Positions 62,125 through 64,000 of a DNA stretch of 64,000 nucleotides are shown here, piece by piece (the first letter of the stretch is position 1; every line of letters starts with the position of its first letter). The position numbers were made by a program, and so were the translations under genes. Source of the DNA: Paraburkholderia phenoliruptrix (GTDB lineage Bacteria; Pseudomonadota; Gammaproteobacteria; Burkholderiales; Burkholderiaceae); assembly GCF_902859825.1 (NCBI RefSeq), contig NZ_CADIKB010000019.1, positions 55,800-119,799 of the forward strand, given 5' to 3'. The notes beneath the pieces are model-generated. The model ran no database searches and had not been told where the DNA came from. It worked only from the letters and a program-made list of their open reading frames with translations.

Positions 62125-63810
62125 CTAGACGAGTCCGACGACGAGCGGCCCGAGCAGCGTCAAGGCGACGTTTGCGATGGCATACGTGATCGCGAACGGC
62201 ACGGTAGGCACCGCGCTCTCGGCCTTGTCGAGCACGCCGCCGAACGCCGGATTGGCACTGCGCGAGCCCGTGAGCGCACCCGCCAGGATGGCCGCGTTGT
62301 TGTAGCGGAGCACGTAGCGGCCGAACAGCATCGTGAGGAGAAGCGGAAAGAGCGTGACGAACACACCGAGCAGGAAGATCGTCATGCCGCTTTGCCTGAC
62401 CGTCACCACAGCCTGCAAGCCGGAATTCAGGCCGACCACGGCGACGAAGGCCGCGAGTCCGAAGTCCTTCAGCAACTGCGACGCCGCCGTGGGCATGACG
62501 CCATACATCGGATGCTTGCCGCGCATCCAGCCGAACAGCAGGCCGGCAAGCAGGCAGCCTCCGCCTGAGCCGAGCGTGAGCGGAACGCCGCCGACGTCGA
62601 CGACGATCAGCCCGATCAAGAGCCCGAGCACGAGACCCGCGCCCATGTAGATGAAATCCGTCTTGTTGGAGTACGGCAATTCGTAGCCGGCGGCTTCCAC
62701 CGCGCGCTTCGTGTCCTTCGGCGATCCGTAGAAGGTGATGACGTCGCCATGTTCGAGCTTCGTCTCGGGCAGCAGCGGCAGCGGCTGGCCGGCACGCGAC
62801 ACGCTCTGGATATACACGCCGTGGCGCATGTCGCGATCGACGAGTTCGCGCGCGGCCGCAATCGTCGTGTGATTCATGCCTTTGCGCGTGAACACGCCTT
62901 CGCGTGTTTGCATGACGACGCCCAGGTCGCCGATGCCGGCCACCTCGCTGCCGTTTGCGCCGAAATCGACCACGGCTTCGCGGCGGCCCACCACCAGCAC
63001 GACGTCGTCGGGCGCGAGCTGCAGATCGGGCGTCGGGTCCAGCGCGTGGCCGCCCCGCTTGACGCGCTCGATGGTCAGCAGGTCGCGATGCAGCGTCTCC
63101 ACCTCTTTGACGGTCTTGCCGGCGCTGAAGTCGATCCGGTACGCGCGCCCCACCAGTTCGGGTAACGCTACAAGCTGTCCGGGCGCGCGGGACGGCCCGC
63201 CCGGCGCGAGGTCGCGTTCGGCTTCGACCGATGCATCGCGCAGGCTCTGCCCCATGAACTTCGGCAGCACGTTCACGCACACGATGATGGCGCCGAGCGA
63301 GCCGAACACATAGGTCACGGCGTACGCAATCGCGACGTCGGATTGGAGGGACTTGACCTCGTCGGCGGGCAGCCCGAGGCGCGCGATGGCATCGCCTGCG
63401 GTGCCGATGATCGCGGATTGCGTCAGCGCGCCGCCCGCCAGCCCGGCGGCGAGTCCCTTGTTCAGATGGAACAGCTTCGCGCAGACCACCACGGTGATCA
63501 ATGCCGTGACCGCAAGAAAGACCGCCATGGCGATCTCGCGCAGCGTCTTGCGGTTGAGCGAATTGAAAAAGCCCGGCCCGGAGTCGTAACCGACTGCGTA
63601 GATAAACACGGCGAACATGACCGCCTTGACGCCGTTATCGATCGTGACACCAGCCTGACTAATGACCACGGCCGCCAGCAACGAGCCGCCGACGCCGCCT
63701 AACTGAAATTTGCCGAAGTTGATCTGGCCGATGAAGTAACCTGCTGCCAGCGATAAAAACAGCGCGATTTCAGGAGATTTCTGAAAGATGTGATGTAGCC
63801 AGTCCATCAT
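62125..63810 (-). CDS. aspT: Aspartate:alanine antiporter
   Basis: The 561-residue protein has the AspT layout: five N-terminal membrane segments, two TrkA-C-like cytoplasmic domains (about 205-375; ERVKRGGHALDPTPDLQLAP and LPETKLEHGDVITFYG), then five or six more segments. The family motif GVYSGPGFF-like YDSGPGFFNSLN and the substrate motif GALTQSAIIGTAGDAIARLG are present, and GALTGSRSANPAFG repeats in the second half. It imports aspartate in exchange for alanine made by AsdA, producing a membrane potential. The start is an ATGATG; the second ATG (63807) has the better spacing to GAGG. Confidence 0.95.
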   Translation of the reverse strand: MMDWLHHIFQKSPEIALFLSLAAGYFIGQINFGKFQLGGVGGSLLAAVVISQAGVTIDNGVKAVMFAVFIYAVGYDSGPGFFNSLNRKTLREIAMAVFLAVTALITVVVCAKLFHLNKGLAAGLAGGALTQSAIIGTAGDAIARLGLPADEVKSLQSDVAIAYAVTYVFGSLGAIIVCVNVLPKFMGQSLRDASVEAERDLAPGGPSRAPGQLVALPELVGRAYRIDFSAGKTVKEVETLHRDLLTIERVKRGGHALDPTPDLQLAPDDVVLVVGRREAVVDFGANGSEVAGIGDLGVVMQTREGVFTRKGMNHTTIAAARELVDRDMRHGVYIQSVSRAGQPLPLLPETKLEHGDVITFYGSPKDTKRAVEAAGYELPYSNKTDFIYMGAGLVLGLLIGLIVVDVGGVPLTLGSGGGCLLAGLLFGWMRGKHPMYGVMPTAASQLLKDFGLAAFVAVVGLNSGLQAVVTVRQSGMTIFLLGVFVTLFPLLLTMLFGRYVLRYNNAAILAGALTGSRSANPAFGGVLDKAESAVPTVPFAITYAIANVALTLLGPLVVGLV

Positions 63811-63938
63811 GTCCTCGTTGTTTCGTTTGTTGTACTAATCGATATGCGTGGTCGGCCACACGCAGGCGCTGCCGTTGGCCGACGTCGGACTGGCAATGTC
63901 CCACAGACAGTTGAAGGTTGGGACGGCGGGTGCGGCAT

Positions 63939-63967
63939 AGATTATGCGACCTTGCGATCATGGTCAA
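63939..63967 (-). promoter_or_regulatory. Candidate promoter of aspT-asdA
   Basis: On the minus strand TTGACC (63967-63962) is followed by CATAAT (63946-63941, 15-nt spacer) or TAATCT (63944-63939, 17-nt spacer). It lies about 130 bp upstream of aspT. The better hexamer has a short spacer, so confidence is moderate. The rest of 63811-64000 holds no gene. Confidence 0.5.
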
Positions 63968-64000
63968 TGTTGGATTTCGAGGGCGAACGCTTCAGGGCGG

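Noticed and set aside
61955..63280. 441-codon minus-strand frame overlapping aspT
   Set aside because: Out-of-frame shadow rich in Arg and Ala; aspT in the other frame has clear membrane segments and TrkA-C domains.

Overview
The window looks like a chromosomal stretch from a high-GC betaproteobacterium, most likely Paraburkholderia or Burkholderia sensu lato. This rests on strong G/C third-position bias, the gene families present (asdA-aspT, xdhABC, MocR, LysR, GlxA regulators, a Burkholderia-type exopolysaccharide locus) and a paired intergenic repeat whose sequence I associate with these genomes. No rRNA, tRNA, CRISPR array, prophage or transposase is visible.

Region 1 (about 1-39,900) is a large Wzx/Wzy-dependent exopolysaccharide (EPS) locus. 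Its core is an eight-gene minus-strand run, manC-wcaJ-wza-wzc-gmd-fcl-glycosyltransferase-wcaI (31591 down to 20411). It makes GDP-mannose and GDP-L-fucose, loads the first hexose-phosphate on undecaprenyl phosphate, and supplies the export channel and tyrosine autokinase. To its left lie a GMC oxidoreductase, a WcaF-type acetyltransferase, a polymerase (Wzy), a flippase (Wzx), an acyltransferase-3 protein, three more glycosyltransferases and three secreted proteins of unknown function. To its right lie a GlxA/AraC-type regulator, an AT-rich regulatory interval with a promoter and a perfect palindrome, a secreted glycoside hydrolase, a tiny membrane protein, a GDP-mannose hydrolase (Nudix), a PIG-L deacetylase/lectin fusion and another glycosyltransferase. 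Two secreted clan-A hydrolases and two glycosyltransferases form paralogous pairs at the two flanks. A MocR regulator and a divergent PaiB-like gene sit inside the left flank.

Region 2 (about 40,350-47,400) is accessory metabolism. An MFS carrier, a family III CoA-transferase and an HMG-CoA-lyase-type enzyme form a likely catabolic operon behind a LysR gene. LysE-type and TauE-type transporters and a small unknown protein follow.

Region 3 (47,700-52,000) carries a BON-domain periplasmic protein, a membrane-anchored TAXI-type binding protein, a DsbA-like 2-hydroxychromene-2-carboxylate isomerase homologue and a LysR regulator.

Region 4 (52,000-58,200) is the xanthine dehydrogenase operon xdhABC, in which XdhC is shortened to its C-terminal domain, divergent from a YhhS-type MFS exporter. 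A 707-bp interval then holds two inverted arms of about 215 bp.

Region 5 (58,960-63,810) has a class V aminotransferase, aspartate 4-decarboxylase (asdA) and the aspartate:alanine antiporter (aspT). AsdA and AspT together form the known proton-motive decarboxylation cycle. Starts were moved from the longest frame to the ATG with a Shine-Dalgarno sequence wherever one was clear.
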